64,000 nt of DNA from contig KV748189.1 in the NCBI GenBank assembly GCA_001692895.1, forward strand, positions 1,186,432 through 1,250,431, given 5' to 3'. Source of the DNA: Cenococcum geophilum 1.58 (lineage: Eukaryota; Ascomycota; Dothideomycetes; Gloniales; Gloniaceae). The notes beneath the pieces are model-generated. The model was not told the DNA's origin and did not search any database. It saw nothing but the letters and a program-made list of their open reading frames with translations. The position numbers and the translations under genes are program-made. Below are positions 22,001-34,900 of the stretch, piece after piece; positions within the stretch are counted from its first letter, which is position 1, and every line of letters starts with the position of its first letter.

Positions 22001-23171
22001 TGAAAAAGTACTATAATGCTAAGAGATCTAAGGGACTAGATCTTAAGGAGGGAGATAAAGTATGGCTACTATATAAAAATTTTAAGAGTTAACAACTAAG
22101 TAAGAAGTTAAACTACGTTAGACTAGGACCTTTTAAAATTATATAAAGAATTTCACTAGTTATATTTAAGTTAAACCTACCAGCTAGAATAAAGATCTAC
22201 CCTATATAGTATATCGCAATACTAGAGCTAGTATATAGGAATATTAAGCCACCGGTTTATAAAGTAGACACGTATAGAGGATAAGAAGAAGACAAATAGT
22301 AAGTTTCGAAGATTATTAATTATAAGGATATTAACGATGAAATATAGTACGAGGTTAAGTAGATAGGCTATAATGAGACTACCTAGGAGCTACTAGAGAA
22401 TTTAAAAAACGCTATGGGAAAGGTATAGGAGTATTAGAAGAGATTAGGTCAGGCAGCATTAATAAAGAAGGATTATAAAAAAATGAGTTACCTAAGGGGG
22501 ACCTAAGAAGAGCAGTTGCCGAACTACTCGGATTTGTTTCCTTCTCTATTAGAGGAAAATCCGTTCTTTTATTATCTAGTTCCTATAAACCTTATTTTAT
22601 AAGCTTCTACTCCTTAAAACGAACCTTTTTATAAACCTTTTTAAGACAAAGCAGACGAGCAGACGCCGCAATCTAAGCGTTTAGAGCCTTCTATTCCGCA
22701 TTATGGGAATATTCTAACTTAGTAAGGGCTTGTAATAGTTTACCATCTAGCTATATAGTAGTAGATTAAACATAAGATCCTAAGATAAATTAATTAGGGA
22801 ACTAGATGACTATTAAGAGTAATAGATCGCGTATATTTAGCATTAAAAGTAGAGCGAACGTTATAGGACGAACGAATATTTGCTTTAGTATACTCCGAGC
22901 AAGAGGACGGTTATCGCGAAGATGGGTTCGCTAACGTAATATAAACTAACCCCTCTTTCGAACAACAAGAATACAGAGACAGTATAATCTTACTAAGAGA
23001 TAATATTGTAGTAATAGTGTGAGTATAACGTTGGGCGTGTAAAGAAGAAATTGCTTTAGGTATAATGAGCAATAATATTAACTAAATTAATTAGACGGAC
23101 ATTATACCTTTAATAAATAACTTAGAGATATTTTAAATCTTTAAGGACAAAGATAAAGAGGAGGGAGATGG
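16027..23171 (+). pseudogene. A2 gag-pol relic with C-terminal extension
   Basis: Gag (about 16070-17130) ends in a zinc knuckle (about 17075-17125) in which one Cys survives (VRDCRSG) and the others read Tyr. A segment with repeated copies of a motif like aagactcttaagacgagata (about 17680-17860) and an unrecognised block (about 17930-19140) follow. Protease LIDSG is at about 19189-19203. RT (about 19790-20330) has YLDNIIIY near 20150. RNase H lies at about 20580-20950 and integrase at about 21240-21900, with a zinc site reading CLDC near 21317. A chromodomain-like stretch is at about 22330-22440. The same frame continues, apart from stops, through the purine tract (23152-23171) into the LTR. 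Non-functional. Confidence 0.82.
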
Positions 23172-23597
23172 TGTTACGGACGCTTTAAGTATAATGTTAT
23201 GACTACTTAGAGAAGAGTTAGAAGAAGCTAGTTAGTTAATTTAGGCACGGTCTAGGATGGAGCTGGTAGAACTATGTAATGAGGAATGGTAACTAAGGTT
23301 ATATAATGTACTATATATTAAATAAGAGGAATAAGAGGAACTTACGTACCTTATGTATAAAACGTATATTATGTATAAGAAGGATTTTATAGGAGTACGG
23401 TTGTGTATTTAAGGACCCTTAGTCCCTACCTAGATAGTTCCTTCCTTATAGTGATTCTTAGAATATAATTAGAGTTAATCTATTGGGCAACCACTCTACC
23501 AGTTATTATTACGTTGTTAACTACTATCTTTGCATTTCCTATACACCTAGCCTATTGATAGAACCCATCGTAGTTCTTACTACAAGGTTCCGTTACA
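23172..23597 (+). repeat. 3' LTR of Gypsy A2
   Basis: Same family as 15601-16026 but more heavily mutated in its first half. It ends CCGTTACA and is followed by the TSD atacg. Confidence 0.9.
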
Positions 23598-23680
23598 ATA
23601 CGAGGTATACGAAAGTAGTGTTGATGCAGCCTTCCAGGCTGCAACCTTGTGTCTCAGCATAGTTTAGGTAGTCGGTTACA
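23598..23680 (-). repeat. LTR of the gag-only Copia element, part 2
   Basis: After the A2 TSD (23598-23602) the LTR continues with aggtatacgaaagtagtgtt and ends GTCGGTTACA, as in 13834. The Copia TSD gaatg follows at 23681-23685. Confidence 0.85.
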
Positions 23681-24036
23681 GAATGTAATATAGTTAAGGT
23701 TATTTTTAGGGGTTTGTAACTATTATAAAAGGTTTATAGTATAATAGTTAAAGAATATTAAACCATTTACCAGGCTTATAAAAAAGGAAGAACTATAGGT
23801 ATAGGGAAACAAATAAAGGAAGTTATTTAAGGAACTTAAGAAACTATTTACCTAGGAGCTAATCCTTAGGATCTATTAACTAGGACTAGACACGGTTATA
23901 GAGATAGATATATTAGACTTCGCACTAGGCGTATATTTACTATAAAAGTATAGGAATATATAGCATCTAGTAGTATACTATAGTTAAAAGATAATACTAC
24001 TAGAACTAAACTATAATATTTATAATAAAGAGTTAT
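23681..24036 (+). pseudogene. B1 pol continued (RT end to RNase H)
   Basis: Removing the Copia insertion joins agagaatg to taatatagttaaggtt, as seen without interruption at 45590-45620 in B2. The segment runs to ...aaagagttat, where Gypsy C begins, and carries a TSD base set gttat (24032-24036). Confidence 0.85.
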
Positions 24037-24396
24037 TATTACGGAGTAAGTATAAGCGACAATAATATATAGCAAGGTAGATATTATTAAGCTATATATA
24101 TAAACTGTATAAGGAGGTTAAGACGTTATATAAGGAAAGAAGGTAGGAAGATGGGAAGAAAGGGTATATATTATTAACTTAGTTACTTAATTAATATATA
24201 TATAGGGCAGAATAGGGTTTAGGTTATAGTCCTAGCAGAACTTAGCAGAATTTAGTAGAACTTAGCAGAATATAGCAGAATACCGTAGATTGCCGTTAGA
24301 TTGCCGTTAGATTACCATTTCGCGGTTAGTCTCTAATTGCTAAATTAGTAGAAATAGGTAGATATATATAAGGTATTACAGGGGTGTCCTATAATA
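24037..24396 (-). repeat. LTR of Gypsy C (3' LTR on its strand)
   Basis: It reads TATTACGGAGTAAG at the left and GTCCTATAATA at the right (GTCCCGTAACA in the other copy). Before mutation both ends would carry TGTTACGG in inverted orientation. Inside are tandem agcagaactta motifs and repeated gattgccgtta units. Confidence 0.85.
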
Positions 24397-27300
24397 GTAC
24401 CCCCCCTTTAAACTTAAGCTTCTGCGAGATAGGGCTATAGTAGTTCTAGGTAGAGTTTGTAAAAGTTTTTTACGGCTTATATAAGTCTTATAGAGTTAAT
24501 GGGTTCCTATAAGGACTTAGTAAAGCCTCTCTATTTCGTAAGATATATATATTAGCATTTACGTTTATTATACTTAACGTTATTAATTCTTTTAATAAAG
24601 TACTTATTCTTACTATCTACTTTAACTAGTAGGGGAGGGTCTTATATCTATCTGGGCAGGGCATCTAATATAGGAGTAGTAGGGTAGAGGACTAACGTGT
24701 AGAATATGGGGTGGATTTAAACCGTATTAGGAAGCTTTAGTTAGTAGGCGTAGGAGGAAATAACCTTTTTAACCTTATTAGGGCCAGCGTTCTTTTAATT
24801 AAGCTTCTTAATAGGTTGTTTTATGTTTAGATTTCTTATATCTAGCTAGATAAAGTTACTAATTTAGTAAGCCGGTGCTAGGGTTTGTTTCTTATTCGCT
24901 ACGGCTTTATATATAGATTAAGCCCATATTATTTCGTTAGTAAGGAACTATTATAGTTCCTCCATCTTCTTTATAAATTTATTTACTTTTATAACTTATA
25001 AGGCGTAATAAGTAGGGTAAGGAGCATTACTAAAGGGTTTAAAACTTATTTATGGATACTAGCCGTAGTATTCTATAGATAATAGTGCTTTAATACGGAG
25101 TTAGGTAGTTAGTTTTTTCTAAAATATAAAGATAAACTAGCTGCCTTTATTGGAGATAATCGTTTTAGGGAGTTTATAGAGTTTTTATATATAATCTAGA
25201 AACAGTTAGGTAATAATAGGTATTAATATATCAAGGTAGGCAATTAAGTGTCTTATCTTAGATAGTTAGTCTATAACTACTATAATATTTATATAGCCCT
25301 TACTTATAGGGAGGTCAATAACAAAGTTAATTAAGATATCCTTCTATCTTTAGTCTGGAACAGGTAATAGCTTTAAAAGGCCGTTATATATCTTATATAA
25401 AGCTTTAGCTCGTCAGCAGATAGAGTAGCTAGAGACGTACCTTTATATTATATTATATTTATTTAGCTAATAGTATTCTTATTAGAGCAGTTCTAGGGTT
25501 TTTCCTTAGCCTAGGTGGCCGGCTATTAGTAGATTATATATATGTTTAAGGAGCTTAAGTTTAAGTTCGTTATAGTTAAGTATAACTAGGCGGTTCTAGT
25601 AATATAAGCGGTTTCTATAGGCTTCGCATTTACTTAGAGAAATCTTTTTAGAACATCTAATGCTATCTTATATTAGCTTAAGCGTCTCTTAAATAAACTT
25701 ATTATTTAGGTATTTATTAAATATAATCTATTTAATTAATTAATTAGTTATTTTAAGGACGTATACCATAAGATCTTTAGTAGGAGGGTTAAATAGTTTA
25801 GGGTGAAGTAGGGTCTAATTTTAGTAAGAGCGCGCTTCTTCTAGGGCTGGCGCGTCTTATAAGCGTTAGGTTAGAGTATTAGGCTTTTAACCTTAAACGC
25901 TAGGGCAGTATATAATTAAGAATCGGAAATAAGATAGATATTTTAACTAGCGGGCCTAATAATAACTTAGTTATTTTATAGTTATAAAGTACTATAGGTT
26001 CTTATAGTCGCTAAGGACCTTAATTGGAAATCCGGCGCCTTTTAGTTTAGGTTACTATTGTTTAAAATATCTAATAATAGCTAACAATTCCTTATCGTAG
26101 ATCTCGTAGTTATATTCGGCTAAACTTAGTTATTTTAAAAAGTATGCTATAGGGCGTAATACTCCATCTTTGTTATATTAAGATAGGATGGCTTTAGTAA
26201 CGTAGTTAAATAAGTCGGCTTCTATAATACTTATTTGGTTTAGGTTAAAGTATTAAAGTATGGGCGCAGTAGTAAATATAACCTTTAGATAGGCAAAGGC
26301 CTTCTTACATTCCTTATTAAAGATAAAAACTTTATCATTTTAGGTTAGAGCTATAAGGGGTAAAACTAAGGCGAAGAAGTTATTAATAAACCGTTAGTAG
26401 AAATTAGCAAATTCTATAAAGGCTCTTATGTCCTTAACGTTCTTAGGTTCTTACTAGTTTATAATTACTTTGACTTTCTTTAGGTCTATTTATATACCGT
26501 TTATAAAAATAAGAAGTTTAAAGTATAGGACTTCCGTTTTATAAAACTCGTATTTATTTATATCTAATTATAGACTAGCACTATACAGGGCTTATAGGAT
26601 AAAGTTAACGTATTTCCAATATTTGGTTAGGTTATTACTGTATATTAGGATATCGTTAATATAAGTAGTATAGAAGATATCTAGGTAAGGATATAGGGTG
26701 TTGTTTATATAATGTTAAAACGAGCTTAGAGTGTTTGCGAGGCTAAAGGGTATTACTAAGTACTTAAATAGTCTATATCGGGTACAAAATGTATTAAGCT
26801 ATTTGTCTCCTTTTATAATACGGAGATAGTTAAATATAAAGATAATATTAAGCTTCGTGTAGTAACAAGCCTTACTTAGTTAGTTTAGCATCTTTTATAT
26901 TAATAGGATCGGATATTAGTTCTTAATGGTAACGGCGTTAAGAGCTTAGTAGTCTATATAGAAGTGTAGACCGCCGCTAGGTTTCTTAATAAAGATTACT
27001 AATACGACTATAGGCGACGAGCTTGCTCTAATAAATCCTTTACTTAGATTCTCGTCTAAATACTTTTATAGTACTTAGAGTTTATTTTAGGACATCCTGT
27101 ATAAGGGTCTAAATCCAGGCTACTTTCCTTCTTTAAGTATAATCTTATAGTTATATAGTTGGTATTCTAGTAGCTTATTAACTTTCTTTTGTAAGAATAC
27201 ATCTAGGCGATAATAATACTCTACTAGTACCTTCGTGGCAGGGTTAGTGTGCTTCTTTAGTGCTAAGGCCTTCTTAATATCGGCCATTATAATAGTGAAG

Positions 27301-27587
27301 ATTATATACTCGGGTTTCTTAGCGAGTTGCGCTAGTGGGGTAGCTCTAATTATGCGGATATCCAGGATATTAAGCTTGCTTGGATTGTCTGTAGTTTCTT
27401 ATTTAGGTTTAGGTTCGGTATTAGGTACGGAGTTAGTATTAGATTTAGGTTTAGGTTCTTTAGGAATCCTTTTTATAGTAGAATACTAGTCCTTTTAGTA
27501 TTTTTATATATAAAGCTTAAGCTTCTACTTAGCTTAGGGCGGTGTAGTGCTTAGTAATAACTTATAGAATTTAGTAAAGTTTTTGGA

Positions 27588-27780
27588 TCCTTAGTAGATG
27601 TTAGTAGAAATTTTATACTAGTAGAATCTAGTAGATTCCTTAGGCGTAGAGTAGACATTGGTAAAAATCTTACGTCAGTAGAATTTAGTAGAATTCCTGG
27701 GTTAGTGGAATCTGGTGGATTCCTTAGGTATAGGGTAGACAGTCGTAGAAATTTTAGACTGGTAGATCCTGGTGGATTTT
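27588..27780. repeat. Imperfect tandem repeats of about 60 bp in Gypsy C
   Basis: Units share a gtagaat(c/t)tagtagatt-like block and a ccttaggYRtagRgtagac block, repeated about three times between the protease and RT coding regions. They may encode a repetitive linker in pol. Confidence 0.55.
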
Positions 27781-29487
27781 TTTAGATTTTAGTTTTAGGT
27801 CTAAGTAGTAAGTTATAAGGCACTTCTGCTTATAATAGGAGGCGGTAAATAGAAGCTTAAGGTTATTCTAATTAATAGTTACCTTATATAGCTTTATTTA
27901 GGGTTATCTAAGGATTACTAAGTAACCTAGGGTGGTAATAAAAGGTTTAATTAATTCTTTATAGTTTAGGTATTAGAGTTTTAGGAATACTATATGGGTA
28001 ATACGGCCTAAGATAGTGCGTTTACTATTAAATCTAAATACGTTAATATACCGGTTAAGGGGGGTTAGGGTAAAACCATTATCTTATATAAAGATCTTGT
28101 TAATAAATCCTATGCCGCTAGCTCCTGTGTTAATTAGGATTTAAGTATTAGCCTATTAACTATTCTGCTAAAGACGGTAGTTAATAGTTATACTACGGTC
28201 CTAAGAGTTAGAGTTTATAACGTTAAATACGTTTAATAAGATCCTATAGTAGAGCTATTTTAGAGAGCGACTTAGCTCTAGGACCTTCCTTTTAGAGGTA
28301 GTTAGAGTAGGGTTTTTATAAGACGTTAGTTATAGCTTTATCCTTATAAATAGTACTTACTAGATATAGGGCTAGAACTAGGTAGAAATCGGGGACGGTA
28401 ACCAGAAGATTAATACGGTAAACGGCTGCTGGTATTAGCCGTTTATAAATTATATTTAGGCATAGGGATAGAGTAGTAGTTAGAGAAGTGGGAGCTACTT
28501 CTACATTTAAAGCAGAGGCCTAGCTTAATGCGTTATTCTTATTTAGAGGACCCTAGTAGGGCATACCCTAGGGTTTTAGTGTTAATATCTATAGCGTTAG
28601 GGTGCTTAGGCTAAGATAATAACTTAGTAAATATTTATAGGGTTATTATATTATATTAAGGAGCGGACTTCGGTATTAGGCGTAGTATATTATTATACCG
28701 TTTATTAATAATGTTTATATAGGCATTAAGAGCTCCCGGTAGGTCTATGCCTATTAGGGAGGTTTTTAGTTTAGGACTTAGAGATTTAATAAGGCTGTTA
28801 ATTAGTACAGAGTTATTCTAGCCTATTTCCTTTATATAATAGTTAAATTCGGAGAAGTATATTAGGAAACCTTTTGTTCCTTAAGTTATATAGTTTATCT
28901 TTCCTTAAGTAGTAGCTTAGCAGTTTAGGTTACTATATATAGCTTTAAGAAGTACAACTAGGTTTTATACTAAGTTTGGCTAAAGAGGTTTAATAAGGTT
29001 AGCTATATCTTCTCCTAGTCAACTTAAGGCGTAATAGAGTTAGTTAGCTTTAGTTAAGTAACGGTTAGTATTACTAGTTAGCTTATTTTTAAGCTCTTAT
29101 TATTTACTAGTAAATACTAAGGGATTTAGTAGTTGTTTAGATTGTTTTAGTATAGTAGTTAGCTTAGGGTAAGTAACTACTATGGGTTTAGGGCTCGCGT
29201 TCCGCGTGTTTATCTCTAAAAATAGCGTTTAGTCTTTAGGTCCTAGCGTGGGCATCTTAAGGGCGCAGACTTTTTCTTAGAGGTTCTTAATTAATTACTA
29301 GTATCGTACTTCTTATTTAGCTTATTATTAATTTAAAGTAGCTTAGTTCTATTTAAGGGCGTCTATAAAAGACTTTTATATCCCTACTAATTATTTTTAG
29401 AGTGCGGATATAATACCGGCGGCCATTATAGGGGCTTTAGGTTTGTTCTGCATGTTAATAGTAATATAGATAGTTAACGTAACGTAG

Positions 29488-29836
29488 TATTACGGAGTAA
29501 GTATAAGCGACAATAATATATAGTAAGGTAAATATTATTAAGCTATATACATAAACTATATAAGGAGGTTAAGACGTTATATAAGAAAAGAAGGTAGGAA
29601 GATGGGAAGAAAGGGCATATAATGTTAACTTAGTTACTTAGTTAATATATATATAGAGCAGAATAGGGTTTAGGTTATAGTCCTAGCAGAACTTAGTAAA
29701 ATTTAATAGAACTTAGCAGAATATAGCAGAATGCCGTAGATTGCCGTTAGATTGCTATTTCGCGGTTGGTCTCTAATTACTAAGTTAATAGAAATAGGTA
29801 GACATAGGCAAGGTGTTACAGGGGTGTCCCGTAACA
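29488..29836 (-). repeat. LTR of Gypsy C (5' LTR on its strand)
   Basis: It matches 24037-24396 with a small internal length difference and ends GTCCCGTAACA, followed by the TSD gttat. Confidence 0.85.
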
Positions 29837-31408
29837 GTTATTAGGTATAGTTATAGCACTTAAAAAATAAAAAGCATTCTTGTAAGGCGTAGAAAAACTT
29901 TTTATAGTTAAGATAGATTATAAGAACCTAATAGGGTTCCTAATAGTAAAGGAACTTAATTATAGATAAGTTAGATAGGTAGAGATACTTACGGAATATT
30001 ATTTTAAGATTTAGTATACTAAAGGCACTAAGAATGCAAGGGCAGATACGCTAAGTAGAAAGGCTAAACTATAAAATAATAAGAAAATATTAGGAGCAAT
30101 ACCACGCAGAGATAATAACGGATTAATTAGGTATAATTACCCTAAGCTAGAAGTAACTTAAGAGAATAGAGAACTAGAAAGAGTCTATAAAATATTAGAA
30201 AGCTTTTAGGTATAGAGAATTCCAAAAATATAGCTAAAAGATTTATAAATAGATATATAAAAACTAAGAAGTAAAGTATATCCTAAAGAGCATAGCAGAG
30301 CATTTTATAGAAGATTTCTATAAGAAAGTGACTTAAGGATATAATGGAGTAATAGGCTTAGTATTAAGACTTTAAAAAGAATATATTATTAATAGAATCT
30401 AGGGTATAGCTAGAAAAGTAATAAAGGAGTATTTAGATTGCTAAAGAAATAAACTAATAAGGTATAAGCTATAACCTATTAAAATACTAGAAAGACTATA
30501 GGAGGTTATATTATAGGACTTTATTATTAAATTACTAAAGTTAAGAGATTCTATTACCAGATAGGAGTATAACGTAATCTTAGTAATAGTAAATAAGTTA
30601 ACTAAATAGGGCTATTTTATAGCATATACAGAAGAAATCTTAGTAAAAGATATCGCTAAAATCTATATTAAGGAAGTGTTTATAAGGTATAAAGTACTTA
30701 ATAAAATTATATTGGATAGAGATCTAAGATTTATAGTAGTATTTTAGGAAGTATTTTTTAGCGGAATAAGGGGTTTACGTAGTAATATTAATAGCGTATT
30801 ATCCGTAAATAGATAGATAAATAAAAAAATTAAATTAGATACTAGAACAGTATTTAAGATATTATATTAATTATACATAGAATAATTAGGTATTGTTATT
30901 ACTAGTTATATAGTTTATATATAATATAATACTATAGGAAGGAATAGGCATATTACTATTTAAGGCAAATTATAGATATAAGCTAAAAATATCGTTATTA
31001 CTACGATAAGTAAAGAAAACGAGTATTATAGCTAAAGAAAAAATAAAGATATTAATAAATCTTTATATAGGCCTTATAGAATTAGCAAAAAAGGTATAAA
31101 AGAGAATAAAAAGTACTATAATACTAAGAGATTTAAGGGACTAGATCTTAAGGAGGGGGATAAAATATAGCTACTATATAAAAATTTTAAGAGTTAATAA
31201 TTAAGTAAGAAGTTAAACTATATTAGACTAGGACCTTTTAAAATTATATAAAGAATTTCGCTAGTTATATTTAAGTTAAACCTACTAGCTAAATTAAAGA
31301 TCTACCCTATATAGTATATTATAATATTAGAGCTAGTATATAGAAATATTAAGCCATTAATTTATAAAGCAAATATGTATAGAGGATAAAAAGAAGATAA
31401 ATAGTAAG
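29837..31408 (+). pseudogene. B1 pol continued (RNase H to integrase and tail)
   Basis: Removing Gypsy C joins aaagagttat to taggtatagttatagcac, the uninterrupted order seen in B2 at 45945-45970. RNase H and integrase relics follow (integrase core about 30480-31000, with the sequence for DRDLRF near 30717). The segment ends at atagtaag, where Copia D is inserted. Confidence 0.8.
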
Positions 31409-31609
31409 TGTTGGGAATAGGGCAAATTGCCGCTATGTAAGGCAAATTGCCGTCACGTGAGGTAAGTTGCCGTTATGTGTCGCCGCGGCACTACCGTAGC
31501 GAGGAACCTTAAGTTCCTCGACCCTTACCCCTATTTATAAAAATAAGAATAATAATCATTATACTATCTACGAACCGTAGCTACGTGATATCCCCTTGTG
31601 AGTCCAACA
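31409..31609 (+). repeat. 5' LTR of Copia D
   Basis: It begins TGTTGGGAATAGGG and ends GAGTCCAACA. Near its start are three 20-bp tandem units of the form ggcaaattgccgctatgtaa (31422 onward); the second contains tcacgtga. Confidence 0.9.
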
Positions 31610-31969
31610 CTGATTAGTGGTTAACTTTACAGTTATGCCATAGAACAGCTAGGTATTTACTAAGAAGAGATAAGCTACTGTACTAGTGCTACTTATACTA
31701 AGGGAAGCTGTCTTTTAAGGTTAGAACTGGTCCTAAACCTTAAATAGAACTCTTCTATAAATCTAAGGATCTAAAGGCCAGAACTGGTCCTAAGCCTTCC
31801 CTAGATTACAGATTCTTGCGTCTATTACGTAGAACAACACGCTTTATAAGTCTTCGCGATTTAAGGCTAGAACTAGTCCTAAGCCCTATAATCGCAAATA
31901 TACGTTATAAACGCGTACTAAATGATAATCCCTATACTACTAATATTCCCTTCCTCCGAAGATATAACT

Positions 31970-34900
31970 ATGGCCACTCTAAATAACTGGAAAGACTCCT
32001 TACTACTAGGAGTAGCTACGTACGCGAAACTCATTGATAAAGATTGGGACGAATTTACCATTAATATAGCAACTTATACCGCAAAATAAGTTAATGGCTT
32101 CCTCCTATACCATATTCTATTCTACTAAGATAGCTACTACGCCGATTTACAGTTATGGGAATACTTTAGGGAGGATTTTATAGGATGGACCGCCGACACC
32201 TAGGCACTTAGTAATATTAATATTATTTAGGATTTTTGAGACTCCCTCTGAAGGAATAGGGTGTACGTTGCTGAGGACGGTAACCTAATTGCTAGTAATA
32301 TTTACGCCGTTCTTACTAGTATAGAAGAACCAGTATGGACGGAAGCTGAGATTATACGTTAACTACGGAAACCCAAAACTAACCTATATTCTTCGGAAGG
32401 CAACTTTAATTTAGAACGAAACCCCTAGAACGCTACTCTTCTACCTAGAGGTGCTCTACCACCTAGAGGTGCTTTTCCTCTACCTCTACTATCTTTAACT
32501 CCTCTATCCTAGCTAACCGATAAGCCTCTATCTTAAGAAGTTACGAATTTAATAAAGGTATATTTAGACGAAGAGAAGAAGTTTGGAGAAGAATTGTATG
32601 ATATGCTTGGAGTAAAACTATAGGTCTTTTATAACTGCTGCAATAAGGTCGGAATTTAACGCTATTAGTTCTATTATGCTTTCTCTGTTATATTAAAGGG
32701 ACGGGTGGTGACGTTCTATTACGACCATATCGCAGGTAAAAACTATAGCTTTAATGTAATGCTTTAGCTTACTAGAGCCCACTTTAAAACCGATAAGAAC
32801 CGCTAACTCTATATGTCTGAATGGCGGGAGACTATATTCTAGAGAGTTATTGCTTCTAACCCAATAACGACTCGCCTAGAGTGCCTTTAACTACTCTTTA
32901 ATAAACTCTAGAAAATCTAACGCGGATTTACTAAAACTTACTAAAATAAGAACAGCCTAAGGGACCAGGTTATCTTAGCATACTATGGCGTTCCTAAGTG
33001 CAACTTGGCGCTATATAAACCTATAAACACGTTTAAAGGAGTATATACTGAGCTACGCTTTGCTATAGGTACTGCGATGCGAATATAAGAATCTTAATAG
33101 CTTTATACCGAAAGCCCTACCTAACCAAGCGTTTCTAACTAATACGATTATAACTAGACTGATTAAATATATGGCGGCCGTGGTAGGGAATATGGTAAAG
33201 GGTACAATTAATGTTGACTATAAGGTAATTATAGAGGTCCTTATGGAGGTTTATTTTAAAGTAATTGCTAGAAGAAGTGCTACGTTTATAAGAAGCCAAA
33301 TTGCTAGTTAACTAGACACTCCCTTAATAAGCGAAAAGAGGTATATAACAAGTTCCGTTAAAGTATAAGAAATGTTGGAAATTGTAAGGTTACTGCGGCC
33401 TACTTCTAAAGCTTTCTAGTTTAATATAAAGGCATAGAAGACCTTAAGGGTGAGGTTAATGAGACCGAACAGCTCCTTATAGATATAGAAATTGAGGACT
33501 ACTTACCTAACCAATACTTTACTAAGTATAGTAAGGTAAATGGCATACAAACCGTTGCTGTTCTTAATAACCAATCTACGCTCCATTTTATTACGAAGTT
33601 AGATATCTTTAATAAGCTAAAGGAGAGCTCCGCGTTTTCCTTTAATAATAGATACTCGGCGAACGTCTTCTATAGTATTATACCGGATACTAGAGCCGTA
33701 GGAGTATTTATAGTAGGAGAACCTTAAGTTTGAGCCCTTTAGCAGCTTAATAGCTCTGTTTAGATTAACTATTTAACGGCAGGCCAATACACGATTCGTT
33801 TTGGTAAAGGTACTGCGATCTCTCTCGGCACAATTAGGGTTTAAACCCCCTTAGGGTATATTACTTTTTACGTTATTCCCACAAATACCCTATTTCTATT
33901 TTGCATTAGAGATATAGATAAACTAAGCGTTAAGCTTAATAACCTTGAGAATATGCTTATATAGGGAGATAATCGGGTGCCTGTTGTACGCAAGTGGGGT
34001 TACCCTTAGTTGCTCCTCTAATAACTAGAAAGGAGTGTTGCTTAGAGTTACTTAACTAAGTTAGAGCTACATTAACTACACCATCGTTTTGGCCACCTAT
34101 CCGTTTACCGACTGCTTAGGGTTCTTTAACGAGTAGGTTATAAAGTTAAGGTTAAGGCAATTAAGTATCTTATAAAGTACTGCTATTACTACTAAATAAA
34201 CCAGAAGTCCCCTAGCCGATTTAAGTTTACCCTTAAAGATAACTACGACTTTAACTTTTATATTATTATTAATATTATATATCTTAACGGCAAGCTAGTC
34301 CTCTAAGCTGTTAACTTATTAACCTTCTTCTAAGCCGCACGTTTCTTAAGGGATATATTAGCTAGAAACGTATAGGATACCCTTTAGTTATACTAGATTG
34401 ATGTCTACCTAGAACCCCCTAATTGAATTATTTACAACGTAAGAAAGAACTTCTTATTTGTAGAGTTTTAATAACAGGTAAAAGTAATGGTAATTAAGGT
34501 TAAGGAAGTCCCTGTTAAGGCATATAATAGTATTAGAAAAGTGGAGCGATACTATACGCCATTACGCCAAGTATATAAGATTATTTCTTTAGAACTAGAG
34601 GACGCTAGTAAAGAAATTATCTTATAGATGGCTGTTAAGGCCATTAACGATTCCGCTGGCCTAGATGGGCTCGTACCTATATTGCTAGTCTTTAGCGCCT
34701 ACCCTTAAATGACTAATAATTCTCCACTATCTCCCTCTATTGTGTAATAAGCTAAGGCTATTTATAAAGTAATAAAGGAGGTATGACGTCTATACGCTAT
34801 GCGCTAGGTTAATAACGTACTAGGAATAAGAAATGGCCTAAATACCTTAACTACGCTTAATCTGCCACTCCAATCTAAAGTACGGGTATGGCGTAAAAAG

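Larger units (their letters stand above)
15601..23597 (+). mobile_element. Gypsy retrotransposon A2, complete with two LTRs, RIP-mutated
   Basis: The element is 7,997 bp with LTRs 15601-16026 and 23172-23597 and TSD atacg (15596-15600 and 23598-23602). It lies inside the 5' LTR of the gag-only Copia element, so it is the youngest of this nest. Order on the plus strand: gag, zinc knuckle, unrecognised segment, protease, RT, RNase H, integrase, chromodomain-like segment, C-terminal pol tail. It is mutated less heavily than A3 or B1; some TGG and CAG codons survive. Several N bases between 19424 and 19532 mark unresolved assembly. Confidence 0.9.
24037..29836 (-). mobile_element. Gypsy retrotransposon C, minus strand, RIP-mutated
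   Basis: The 5,800-bp element has LTRs 24037-24396 and 29488-29836 and TSD gttat (24032-24036, 29837-29841) in B1. Orientation is minus: a C-run at about 24400-24406 is the polypurine tract next to the left LTR, and the RT motif reads on the minus strand. RT has YINDILIY (from YIDDILIY) at about 26644-26668. A gag zinc knuckle CFKCRSSSHFSNY, with the last Cys now Tyr, reads at about 28478-28516. Integrase lies to the left of RT on the map, as expected for a minus-strand Gypsy. A short plus-strand open frame at 27235-27489 is only an antisense shadow. Non-functional. Confidence 0.85.

Noticed and set aside
24037..24396. DNA transposon with TGTTACGG inverted ends
   Set aside because: The same sequence recurs directly at 29488-29836 with RT, zinc knuckle and a 5-bp TSD, so these are LTRs.
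27235..27489. Plus-strand open frame of 84 codons in Gypsy C
   Set aside because: Gypsy C is coded on the minus strand (RT and zinc-knuckle motifs read there), so this is a shadow.
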